Shown here in pieces: positions 1 to 5,974 of a stretch of DNA of 5,974 nt. The notes below the pieces were generated by a model that ran no database searches, was not told the DNA's origin, and saw nothing but the letters and a program-made list of their open reading frames with translations. The stretch lies in NCBI GenBank assembly GCA_037441445.1, contig JBBISE010000193.1:1-5974 (forward strand). Reading direction: 5' to 3'. The position numbers and the translations under genes were made by a program. This DNA is from JAAYQU01 sp037441445 (GTDB taxonomy: Bacteria; Bacteroidota; Bacteroidia; Bacteroidales; Salinivirgaceae). Position 1 is the stretch's first letter. Each line of letters starts with the position of its first letter.

Positions 1-50
1 AAGTCGGGAAATCTTAAACTTTACACCCAACAACGTGGTGAAACTTTACA
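1..50 (-). mobile_element. Tip of an insertion sequence (IS21-like end), left edge
   Basis: These 50 bases are the exact reverse complement of the last 50 bases of the window; the match ends at base 51. Read on the minus strand toward the window edge, the element starts TGTAAAGTTT and repeats that 10-mer 25 bases further in (41-50 and 16-25). A 5'-TG tip plus internally repeated end motifs is typical of IS21-family elements, where the repeats are transposase-binding sites; the family name is my inference. The IS body and its transposase genes would lie to the left, outside the window. The element interrupts the TolC-type gene that reads into it, which supports a real insertion. Similarity to the internal repeat continues with one mismatch to base 57, so the tip could lie a few bases further in. 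Confidence 0.72.
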
Positions 51-715
51 CCTAACATTTTAAGCAAGCCGCTGCGGGTCGATTGTAGCTCGGTTCGTCG
101 TTGCCCGATTTTCAGTTTTTCGGCCATCAACAAATCCAGGTTGCTGTTTAGTGCAACCCCGTTGGCAATGGCTGCCCTTGTTTTTTCAATCCCGGCATCA
201 ATATCTTTGGTAAGCACTTCGATTTGCTTTGTTTGGGCATCAGTAAGCAAAATGCTAAAATAAAGCTGATTAACCCTTTCTTTTAATTTGTATAACTCAA
301 CCTCGGTTTTTTGCAAATCAGCCTCTGCGGCAGCTTTAATGAAGACCTGATTCCGTTTTACCGTTATCAAATCGGTAATAGGTTGCACAATTTCGCCATA
401 GATTTTGTACTGGTCTTTGTCCATGGTGGGAATCTGAAGCCCCGGCATTGAAATAGGTATGGCCGTTACGTCTGACTGATAGGTAGCCTGACCTCCCAGC
501 GTAAATTGTGGAAGAAATCCTGTGGCCGTTTTTTCCAGCGAAAGTTGGGTGGTTTGCTCCAGAATTTTTATCTGTGCCAATAACGGATAATTCTCGCGCG
601 TCAGTGCGTGACATCCTTCCAGCGTTAGCGTTGGCTGGCTGTATCCAACCATAGCAGATAACAAAAGACTTGAAAATGTTAACGCTTTGTGATTTATGTT
701 TTTAGCTTTAAACAT
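14..715 (-). pseudogene. TolC-family outer-membrane efflux protein, truncated by an IS insertion
   Basis: The intact protein would be the outer-membrane channel of a tripartite exporter. I place the start at 715, giving a signal peptide (MFKAKN, a hydrophobic stretch, then a GYSQ cleavage region). The longer frame from 778 would overlap the end of the upstream regulator and precede the signal peptide. After cleavage comes the usual OEP-family pattern: a first helix (CHALTRENYPLLAQ), a beta segment with FLPQF and YGEIVQPI, and long heptad-like helices ending in LLKMLG. About 222 native residues remain, roughly half of the usual 420-450. The frame then enters the IS end, adds 11 foreign residues (VKFHHVVGCKV) and stops at 14-16. 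The second OEP repeat is therefore lost and the product is almost certainly non-functional. It begins 49 bases after the TetR gene, so both probably share a transcript. Adaptor and pump genes, if present, lie beyond the IS. Confidence 0.87.
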
Positions 716-732
716 ACAATTATTTTTATGTT

Positions 733-748
733 TTAAACATTTGTTTAA
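733..748. promoter_or_regulatory. Perfect 16-base palindrome in the tetR-tolC gap, candidate TetR operator
   Basis: TTAAACA TT TGTTTAA has two 7-base arms that are perfect inverted repeats with a 2-base centre. It lies in the 49-base gap between the regulator's stop and the TolC-type start. Its minus-strand reading, TTAAACAAATGTTTAA, matches 14 of 16 bases of the sequence at 1423-1438 in the regulator's promoter. TetR-family dimers bind short palindromes of this size, so I infer a second operator. I find no convincing TAnnTTTG element in the gap, so it may act on read-through or on a promoter I cannot recognise. Confidence 0.5.
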
Positions 749-764
749 TACAACAGCAAAAAAA

Positions 765-1379
765 CTACATAGAGTCAAGAATGGCTTTCACCCACAAAGG
801 GATAAGGGTTTTACGTTCCTGCATCAATTCATTAAACTGGTCGTCGTTGATATTTCCAATCGATTTTACAATGGGGCGGGCCACGAAAGGGAAAACCGTT
901 AGACCAATGAAATTCATAATCAGGTGCACAAATTTGTGTTCTGGAATGTTTTTCTGAGCCATCATAAATTTCATTTGTTGGCCAAAAACGGAGTTTATTA
1001 CAACTTCGCGAATGTTCATTTTCTCTACTAAAAGGGTGGGGTTCGAGCGCATTTCGCTCATAATGAACAAAGGAATTTCGGGTTCATGGCTTAACAGGGT
1101 AATGTAGTTATCCACAACCAGTGAGAGTTTCAGTTCGAATGAAGTTTCAGGATTGTTAAAGGCCGATGCCAGCGATTGAAAAAAATCGCGCATGGTTTCA
1201 AACATCACAATTTCGAACAATTTTTCCTTGCTTCGGAAATAATAATTGAGAAGAGCCAGATTTATTCCGGCTTCCTCGGCAATGTCGCGGGTTTTTGCTC
1301 CTGCAAATCCTTTGGTATGAAACACTTTCCGAGCAGCGGCTTTGATTTTCTCTTCGGTCGATTTGTCGTTTGATTCCAT
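765..1379 (-). CDS. TetR/AcrR-family transcriptional regulator
   Basis: This 204-residue protein has the normal length of the family. The N-terminal DNA-binding domain spans about residues 8-55. Its helix-turn-helix shows the diagnostic run TRDIAEEAGINLALLNYYF (residues 30-48) followed by RSKEKLF, preceded by the amphipathic helix IKAAARKVFHTKGF. The C-terminal two thirds is a diverged helical ligand-binding and dimer domain in which I recognise no ligand motif. Such proteins usually repress an adjacent efflux operon until a compound releases them from DNA. That fits here, because a TolC-type gene follows 49 bases downstream on the same strand. The gene looks intact, starts at the only sensible ATG and ends TAG. 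A Bacteroidota-type promoter and a palindromic site lie just upstream, suggesting self-repression. With the channel gene broken, its remaining target may be cut off. The ligand is unknown. Confidence 0.93.
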   Translation of the reverse strand: MESNDKSTEEKIKAAARKVFHTKGFAGAKTRDIAEEAGINLALLNYYFRSKEKLFEIVMFETMRDFFQSLASAFNNPETSFELKLSLVVDNYITLLSHEPEIPLFIMSEMRSNPTLLVEKMNIREVVINSVFGQQMKFMMAQKNIPEHKFVHLIMNFIGLTVFPFVARPIVKSIGNINDDQFNELMQERKTLIPLWVKAILDSM

Positions 1380-1399
1380 TTGTTAAGCATTTTATGCTG

Positions 1400-1431
1400 C
1401 AAATATAAATAGATGTTTTGATTTAAACAAA
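1400..1431 (-). promoter_or_regulatory. Promoter of the TetR gene, Bacteroidota type
   Basis: On the minus strand, TTTG (1428-1431) is followed after exactly 20 bases by TATATTTG (1400-1407). This matches the Bacteroidota consensus of a -33 TTTG and a -7 TAnnTTTG with about 20 bases between them. The expected transcription start is near 1393, leaving a leader of only about 14 bases before the ATG at 1379. The -33 element lies inside the candidate operator at 1423-1438, so a bound repressor would block polymerase. Confidence 0.62.
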
Positions 1432-1445
1432 CGATTAAATCAAAA
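1416..1445. promoter_or_regulatory. Inverted repeat over the tetR promoter, candidate TetR operator
   Basis: There are two overlapping symmetric signals here. The outer one is a perfect 11-base inverted repeat, TTTTGATTTAA (1416-1426) and TTAAATCAAAA (1435-1445), with an 8-base spacer. The inner one is TTAAACAAACGATTAA (1423-1438), which matches 14 of 16 bases of the palindrome in the tetR-tolC gap when that is read on the minus strand. The site covers the -33 element of the tetR promoter, as expected for autoregulation. Which symmetry the regulator reads is not decidable from sequence alone. Confidence 0.55.
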
Positions 1446-1544
1446 TTTTAGTGTAAGAAGGTAACTTTTTTTGCAATTATCAGTTTAAGGCATAGTTAAC
1501 TGGCAAATTGTAAAAGAAGGAAAGCATGACTACTCAAAAATATG

Positions 1545-1552
1545 TAAATTTG
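1545..1552 (+). promoter_or_regulatory. Possible -7 element of the metalloprotease promoter
   Basis: TAAATTTG fits the Bacteroidota -7 consensus TAnnTTTG and would give a leader of about 35-40 bases before the ATG at 1596. No clear TTTG sits at the expected distance of about 20 bases upstream, so the promoter would be weak or factor-dependent. The bases just before the start codon are AT-rich (ATAAATACATATCTTT) with no Shine-Dalgarno motif, which is normal in this phylum. Confidence 0.35.
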
Positions 1553-1595
1553 CCCGACCAAAAATTTGAAAACCCAATTATAAATACATATCTTT

Positions 1596-4500
1596 ATGAA
1601 GCAAGCATTACGAACATTGGCGCTGTCGCTGACAGGGCTTATTTTGTTTTTCCAAAACGCCATTGCTGTTCCGGCATGGCCACATCCCGTTGATTATCAA
1701 CTGCCCGATGGAACCATCATTACCATCACCCTGAAAGGTGATGAAAAAGTAAAATGGGCAGAAACTGTTGATGGTTACACCATTCTATTAAACAAAGAAG
1801 GATTCTACGAGTACACCGTCAAGAATGAAAATGGAGACATGGAACGTTCCGGTGTTCGCGCTTACAACCCAGACCAGCGTACTTTCGAGCAACATGCTTT
1901 CCTAAGCCAGGTGGACAAAAATTTGCATTTTAGCTCGTCACAGGTTGGCATTATGAAGCAAATTTGGGAGATTAGGGAAAAAGAGAGCTCTAAATCGTTC
2001 CCGACCACCGGCGAAAGAAAGCTAATAGCGATTCTAATTGGATATACCGACAAAGCTTTTACAAAAACACAAGCCGACTTCAACGCGTTGTTCAATCAGG
2101 TTGGATATACCGCAGGAGGTGCAACAGGAAGTGTTAAAGACTATTATCTCGAAAACTCATACAATCAATTTAATCTGACAGTTGATGTTGCCGGACCCTA
2201 TACCGCAAGCAACAATATGGCATATTACGGTGCCAACGATGCCAGTGGATACGATGTAAGACCAAGGAATTTGGTAACTGAAGCTGTCCAACTGGCAAAT
2301 CCCGACGTTAACTACGCTGACTATGACAACGATAACGATGGATCTGTTGATGCAGTCTATATTATATATGCTGGATACGGCGAAGAAGCCGGTGGAGGAG
2401 CAAACGCCATCTGGGCACATGCATGGAATATTTCGACAATTACACTTGATGGTAAAACAATCAGTCGGTATTCTTGCTCAGCGGAATTAAGAGGGAGTTC
2501 CGGAACAAATATTACTCGAATTGGAGTTGTTTGTCATGAATTCGGGCACGTACTGGGGGCTCCTGATTACTACGACACCGACTACGAAACAGGCGGACAA
2601 TACGAGGGAACCGATACCTGGGACCTGATGGCCGGAGGCTCATGGAACAATGGAGGTGCAACACCGGCGCATCACAATGGATTCACCAAGGTTGTCTATT
2701 ACGAATGGGCTCCTGTTGTCGAACTTACAACCGGCACAACAGTGACGTTAAACAATGCAGCGCAAAACACCAATAGTTTCTATAAAATAAATACCGCAAC
2801 GGCCAACGAATACTATTTCATTGAAAACAGGGAAAAGCATTTGTTCGACGCCTATATTCCAGGAAGTGGAATGATTATTTACCACGTGCACAGCGGAGTG
2901 TTTTCTGTTGGAAACGCTATCAATGCAACGCACCCGCAACGAATGTACCCCGTGGCTCAAAATGCAACAGTGAGTATTCCCACAAGCACACCATCATCAT
3001 ACGGTACCATTGATGCCGCAACTTGTGCCTGGACCGGAGCAACCGGAACCAAAACGCAATTTACTGATGCCACTTCGCCCAGCATGAAATCATGGGCCGG
3101 AGCCAACACCAACAAACCCATTACCAACATTTCGCGCAATGCAACGGCAAAAACCGTGACGTTCGATTTTATGGGCGGAGCGCAAGGAAATCCCACAAAT
3201 TTTACAGCCACAGCGGCTAGTTCAACGCAAATTAACCTGTCGTGGACAAGAAGTGAAAGCCGCGATGTTTTGCTGGCTTACAATACCTCAGCCACCATTG
3301 GTGCTCCAAACGATGGTTCTCTATACTTTGCTGGCGCTACACTTCCCGGTGGAGGAACGGTTGTTTATGCAGGTTCAGCCGAGACATTTCAACACACAGG
3401 TATAAATCCCTCGACCACCTATTATTACAAGATTTTTACAAAGCTTGCTACCAACGCCACATGGTCAACAGGTGTGGAAACATCGACATCAACCATGTGC
3501 GATGCTGTAAGTTTACCCTTCGGCGAAAACTTTAATGCAGCCACAACCTTGCCGGGCTGTTGGTCAAACATTGACAATCAGGGAACTGGACAGGTTTGGC
3601 AGTTTGGAACCCATAGTAGTGGATTAACCGGATCGACCGGCAATTATGCCTATCTTAATAGTGATGCATACGGTAGTGGCACTTCCCAAAACGCTGATTT
3701 GGTAACCCCAACGCTTAATCTTGCCGGGTATTCGAACGTAACCCTTACTTTTAAACATTACTTCAAAGAATATTCAGGGTCGTCAGCAAAACTCTATTAC
3801 AGTATCAATAACGGAGCCAGCTGGACTCAGATTCAATCTTGGACCACAAACACCACAAATCCGGCAACGTTTAATCAGGTTATTGCCGCTGTTGAAAATC
3901 AATCACAAGTAAAATTTAAATGGAATTACACCGGAAGTTATGGCTGGTATTGGGATATTGATGACATTCAAATCACCGGAACCTTGGCAACGCCCTATAC
4001 GGTTAACTTTAGTGTAATCGGAAGCAATGGAACTATTTCAGCCACGTCAAATGGTGCCCAAATCTCAAGTGGTGCTCAGGTTGTACATGGTAGTAACCTC
4101 GTGTTTACTGCTGCACCGGCAGACCTCTACAGGGTTAGAGAGTGGAAACTCAACAACACCATAGTTGCAGGAAACACTTCAAATATCTTCACCATAAGCA
4201 GCCTTACAGCCGATGCCACTGTTAGCGTGGAATTCGAGCCAATCCCAACCTATGAAGTCACTTTCAGTACCATAGGAAATGGAACCTTAACAGCCGCAAT
4301 TTATGAAGACCCCATTGTCTCAGGAGCTCAGGTATTAGAAGGTAGTTTCATCATTTTCACAGCAACACCCGACAATGGAAACAGAATTAAACAGTGGACA
4401 ATTGATGGAGAAGTGTATGCGGGTTTTACAGGTGTGAGCCTGAATTTTCCCAATATTACTGAGAATTTGAACGTAATAGTTGAATTCGAAGCCATTCCAA

Positions 4501-5768
4501 CCTACGCAGTTACTTTCAGTACCATAGGAACCGGTACTTTAGAGGCCACCGTAAACGGAAGCCCCATCACATCAGGTTCAATGGTGGTCGAAACAAGTGA
4601 CGTTCTCTTTACAGCTACTCCGGGTGTCGGACAAAGAATTAAAGAATGGAAACTCAACAATGTTGTTGTTGCTGACCATACGGCTGCAACCTACACTGTA
4701 TCAAATCTTTCAGAAAATGTGAGCGTAACCGTTGAATTCGAAGCTGTTCCGCAATATACCCTAACCATTGCCATTGTTGGAGAAGGAACGGTTGAAGTGC
4801 AAGGAAATGTCTATACCGAGCCCCTTGATTTTGTTGAGGGTTCTGTCATTAACCTCGAGGCAATTGTTCCCGTAGGAATCATTTGGGAGGGTTGGTCTGG
4901 CGACATCAGCAATGATGAGTTGGCCCTGCAAATTACAATGAACCAGGACGTTTCACTAACCGCCACTTTCCGCACTTTTGAATCAGCAACCATAAACCCA
5001 ACCTCAGGGACGTTCGATGAAAACAATCCGGAAAATTTCACTACCGTCATTACCTGGAACGATGCCTCTGAGGTAACTTCCATATCCACCGAGGTTGATG
5101 GAGAAACCATTGTTTTTGTCGAAGGCGACGATTATGCAATAACGGACATTGATGGAGCTACCGCCTTGTTGACATTCCCATGGGGTGAAAATAAATCGGG
5201 TAGATTTGGAAGAGGACAAGACAATTATTCCCTCACAATTGAATTCAATATGGGAGATGCAGCCGAATATCAGCTGACCTATATTTGGGTTGACTACTGG
5301 AATGTGACTTTTACTATCACCGGAGCCGGACAACCTTTAGCTGACGTTTCTGTTGCAATAGGAGAGGAGCAATACCTTACAAATGATGCTGGACAAGTTG
5401 TTTTTGAACTTGAGGATGGCGACTACAATTACACCATTACCAAAAGTGGTTGGGAAACTACTACTGGTTCTGTGACTGTTGAAGGTGACAACGAACTTGT
5501 TGAAATTGAGTTGATTTCGGGTTTGTCCACCGTTCAACTACCCACTTTAGCAGTATATCCAAATCCGGCTAAGCAAAACTTGACCATTGAAAGGCCAACA
5601 GCCGAGAAAGCATTGGTGGAAGTCTATTCCATTGATGGTAAACTGGTATATACTTCTCAATGGGAATCGTCAACCATTATTCTTGATGTTGAGAATTTTG
5701 ATAACGGAGTTTATCAAATACGAGTTCTTGCAGATACCACTACAAGTGTTCGTTTCATAAAGCAATAA
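1596..5768 (+). CDS. Secreted M6-family zinc metalloprotease with T9SS type A sorting domain
   Basis: This 1390-residue precursor is an extracellular zinc endopeptidase of the M6 (immune inhibitor A-like) family. Residues 1-24 are a signal peptide (cleavage about AIA|VP). Residues 25 to about 135 form the propeptide, with the typical LPDGT, GDE and DGYTI motifs. The catalytic domain runs to about 526. It has an Asp-rich, probably calcium-binding loop (DYDNDNDGSVD, 242-252), the zinc site HEFGHVLGAPD (His314, Glu315, His318, Asp324), the Met-turn DLMAGGSW (343-350) and the family's IENRE and GSGMIIYHV motifs. Then follow a fibronectin-III-like domain (532-631), a jelly-roll domain of the MAM/choice-of-anchor-J type (640-799), four beta-rich repeats (801-1125), an X2-like Ig domain (1130-1230), a carboxypeptidase-regulatory-like domain (1234-1306) and the sorting domain (1317-1390, YPNPA to VRFIKQ). 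The sorting domain implies export through the type IX system and surface attachment or release. All catalytic residues are present. The likely role is degradation of external protein; the substrate is unknown. It is transcribed alone, with stops TAA TAG and a terminator. Confidence 0.94.
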   Translation: MKQALRTLALSLTGLILFFQNAIAVPAWPHPVDYQLPDGTIITITLKGDEKVKWAETVDGYTILLNKEGFYEYTVKNENGDMERSGVRAYNPDQRTFEQHAFLSQVDKNLHFSSSQVGIMKQIWEIREKESSKSFPTTGERKLIAILIGYTDKAFTKTQADFNALFNQVGYTAGGATGSVKDYYLENSYNQFNLTVDVAGPYTASNNMAYYGANDASGYDVRPRNLVTEAVQLANPDVNYADYDNDNDGSVDAVYIIYAGYGEEAGGGANAIWAHAWNISTITLDGKTISRYSCSAELRGSSGTNITRIGVVCHEFGHVLGAPDYYDTDYETGGQYEGTDTWDLMAGGSWNNGGATPAHHNGFTKVVYYEWAPVVELTTGTTVTLNNAAQNTNSFYKINTATANEYYFIENREKHLFDAYIPGSGMIIYHVHSGVFSVGNAINATHPQRMYPVAQNATVSIPTSTPSSYGTIDAATCAWTGATGTKTQFTDATSPSMKSWAGANTNKPITNISRNATAKTVTFDFMGGAQGNPTNFTATAASSTQINLSWTRSESRDVLLAYNTSATIGAPNDGSLYFAGATLPGGGTVVYAGSAETFQHTGINPSTTYYYKIFTKLATNATWSTGVETSTSTMCDAVSLPFGENFNAATTLPGCWSNIDNQGTGQVWQFGTHSSGLTGSTGNYAYLNSDAYGSGTSQNADLVTPTLNLAGYSNVTLTFKHYFKEYSGSSAKLYYSINNGASWTQIQSWTTNTTNPATFNQVIAAVENQSQVKFKWNYTGSYGWYWDIDDIQITGTLATPYTVNFSVIGSNGTISATSNGAQISSGAQVVHGSNLVFTAAPADLYRVREWKLNNTIVAGNTSNIFTISSLTADATVSVEFEPIPTYEVTFSTIGNGTLTAAIYEDPIVSGAQVLEGSFIIFTATPDNGNRIKQWTIDGEVYAGFTGVSLNFPNITENLNVIVEFEAIPTYAVTFSTIGTGTLEATVNGSPITSGSMVVETSDVLFTATPGVGQRIKEWKLNNVVVADHTAATYTVSNLSENVSVTVEFEAVPQYTLTIAIVGEGTVEVQGNVYTEPLDFVEGSVINLEAIVPVGIIWEGWSGDISNDELALQITMNQDVSLTATFRTFESATINPTSGTFDENNPENFTTVITWNDASEVTSISTEVDGETIVFVEGDDYAITDIDGATALLTFPWGENKSGRFGRGQDNYSLTIEFNMGDAAEYQLTYIWVDYWNVTFTITGAGQPLADVSVAIGEEQYLTNDAGQVVFELEDGDYNYTITKSGWETTTGSVTVEGDNELVEIELISGLSTVQLPTLAVYPNPAKQNLTIERPTAEKALVEVYSIDGKLVYTSQWESSTIILDVENFDNGVYQIRVLADTTTSVRFIKQ
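3996..4970 (+). repeat. Four tandem repeats of about 84 codons inside the protease gene
   Basis: Units begin at residues 801, 886, 970 and 1054 (periods 85, 84 and 84; the last is about 72 residues). Each opens with a strand such as YTVNFSVIG, YEVTFSTIG, YAVTFSTIG or YTLTIAIVG, followed by G-T. Mid-unit is FTATP or a variant, then a W (WKLNN, WTIDG, WKLNN, WSGDI), and each closes with a strand such as VTVEFEA. This resembles the InlB B-repeat / bacterial beta-repeat families, usually spacers or adhesive stalks. Units 2 and 3 share 19 identical bases (ACTTTCAGTACCATAGGAA). Units 1 and 3 share 14 (TGGAAACTCAACAA). Unit 4 is the most diverged. Confidence 0.85.
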
Positions 5769-5783
5769 TAGCTTTGAAATTAG

Positions 5784-5825
5784 AAAATCCCTTATTCAAT
5801 TTCCGAATTAAGTAAGGGATTTTTT
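5784..5825 (+). terminator. Intrinsic terminator of the metalloprotease gene
   Basis: AAAATCCCTTA (5784-5794) and TAAGGGATTTT (5813-5823) form a perfect 11-base stem around an 18-base loop. The stem merges into a run of seven T (5819-5825 region), beginning 16 bases after the stop codon. The position and T-run fit factor-independent termination of the plus-strand transcript. Confidence 0.85.
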
Positions 5826-5858
5826 ATTTGGCATTCTCAGGAAATAAATCAAATGCGC

Positions 5859-5888
5859 AAAAAAAGGCTGTCCCTAAGTTGGACAGCC
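5859..5888 (-). terminator. Intrinsic terminator facing left, for a convergent gene beyond the right edge
   Basis: GGCTGTCC (5866-5873) and GGACAGCC (5881-5888) form a perfect 8-base GC-rich stem with a 7-base loop. Seven A (5859-5865) precede it on the plus strand, so on the minus strand the stem is followed by seven T: a standard terminator for leftward transcription. No leftward gene lies between it and the IS end at 5925, so its gene must be beyond or interrupted by that IS. Confidence 0.75.
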
Positions 5889-5894
5889 CCTCGA

Positions 5895-5915
5895 TAATTG
5901 GTTTATTACCAATTA
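5895..5915. repeat. Small perfect hairpin next to the right IS end
   Basis: TAATTGGT (5895-5902) and ACCAATTA (5908-5915) are perfect 8-base arms around TTATT. It is AT-rich, lies between the leftward terminator and the IS end, and has no T-run of its own. On the minus strand it overlaps tandem stop codons (TAATAA) after the short open stretch LRTNW. It may be the 3' end of the convergent gene or simply a stable transcript end. Confidence 0.4.
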
Positions 5916-5924
5916 GTTCTTAAT

Positions 5925-5974
5925 TGTAAAGTTTCACCACGTTGTTGGGTGTAAAGTTTAAGATTTCCCGACTT
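5925..5974 (+). mobile_element. Tip of an insertion sequence (IS21-like end), right edge
   Basis: This is a perfect 50-base inverted copy of bases 1-50. It begins TGTAAAGTTT at 5925 and repeats that 10-mer at 5950-5959, a 25-base period. The element extends off the right edge, so the transposase is not visible. The flanking bases (TTCTTAATT) differ from those at the left junction and show no shared target duplication. The two ends therefore belong to separate insertions, or to the two ends of one element family inserted in different places. Confidence 0.72.

Noticed and set aside
336..614. Minus-strand frame of 92 codons inside the TolC-type gene
   Set aside because: It lies wholly within the real gene in another frame, has no signal or domain, and its composition is that of an out-of-frame reading.
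716..778. Upstream start at 778 for the TolC-type gene
   Set aside because: It would overlap the end of tetR and put 21 residues ahead of a normal signal peptide; 715 is the better start.
696..902. Plus-strand frame of 68 codons opposite the tetR/tolC junction
   Set aside because: Antisense to the end of the regulator and the start of the channel gene, with no recognisable protein features or promoter.
1176..1373. Plus-strand frame of 65 codons opposite the TetR DNA-binding region
   Set aside because: A mirror of the conserved helix-turn-helix coding region; no start signal and no family resemblance.
1386..1398. Short hairpin AGCAT-TTT-ATGCT in the tetR leader
   Set aside because: Five-base arms in AT-rich DNA are expected by chance. 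With no T-run and no link to the operator motif, I do not call it a regulatory element.
1862..2420. Minus-strand frames opposite the protease propeptide and catalytic domain
   Set aside because: Antisense shadows of a gene with clear catalytic motifs on the plus strand; the same applies to frames at 2748-3211 and 4811-5537.
3996..4970. Periodic sequence that could be taken for a CRISPR array or minisatellite
   Set aside because: The period is about 252 bases, the units are diverged and the frame stays open throughout; it is a protein repeat, not an array.

Overview
The window reads as a piece of a Bacteroidota chromosome, probably from the Bacteroidia/Flavobacteriia side. Three things support this. 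The large protein ends in a type IX secretion (T9SS) type A sorting domain. The best promoter candidates fit the Bacteroidota TTTG / TAnnTTTG pattern. The start codons are preceded by AT-rich sequence without a Shine-Dalgarno motif.

Layout from left to right. Bases 1-50 are the tip of an insertion sequence that has cut into a TolC-type outer-membrane efflux gene, leaving only its first half (minus strand, start at 715). Upstream of that in the same direction, and probably cotranscribed, is an intact TetR/AcrR-family regulator (765-1379, minus). In this family arrangement, regulator plus TolC is normally followed by a periplasmic adaptor and pump genes; any such genes would lie beyond the insertion sequence, off the left edge. 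A 16-base near-palindrome occurs both in the tetR promoter and in the tetR-tolC gap, and is a good candidate for the regulator's own operator.

A divergent intergenic region (1380-1595) leads to one large plus-strand gene (1596-5768). It encodes a 1390-residue secreted M6-family (immune-inhibitor-A-like) zinc metalloprotease. Its parts are a signal peptide, propeptide, catalytic domain, fibronectin-III-like domain, jelly-roll domain, four beta-rich repeats, an X2-like Ig domain, a carboxypeptidase-regulatory-like domain and the T9SS sorting domain. A strong intrinsic terminator follows. A second hairpin terminator faces the other way and should serve a convergent gene beyond the right edge.

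Bases 5925-5974 are the exact reverse complement of bases 1-50, so the window is bounded on both sides by the same insertion-sequence end (IS21-like by its internal repeats). No transposase is inside the window. The most economical reading is a chromosomal segment, or assembled contig, lying between two copies of a repeated IS. A composite element cannot be excluded. The efflux operon and the protease look functionally unrelated, and I see no convincing undescribed multi-gene system here.
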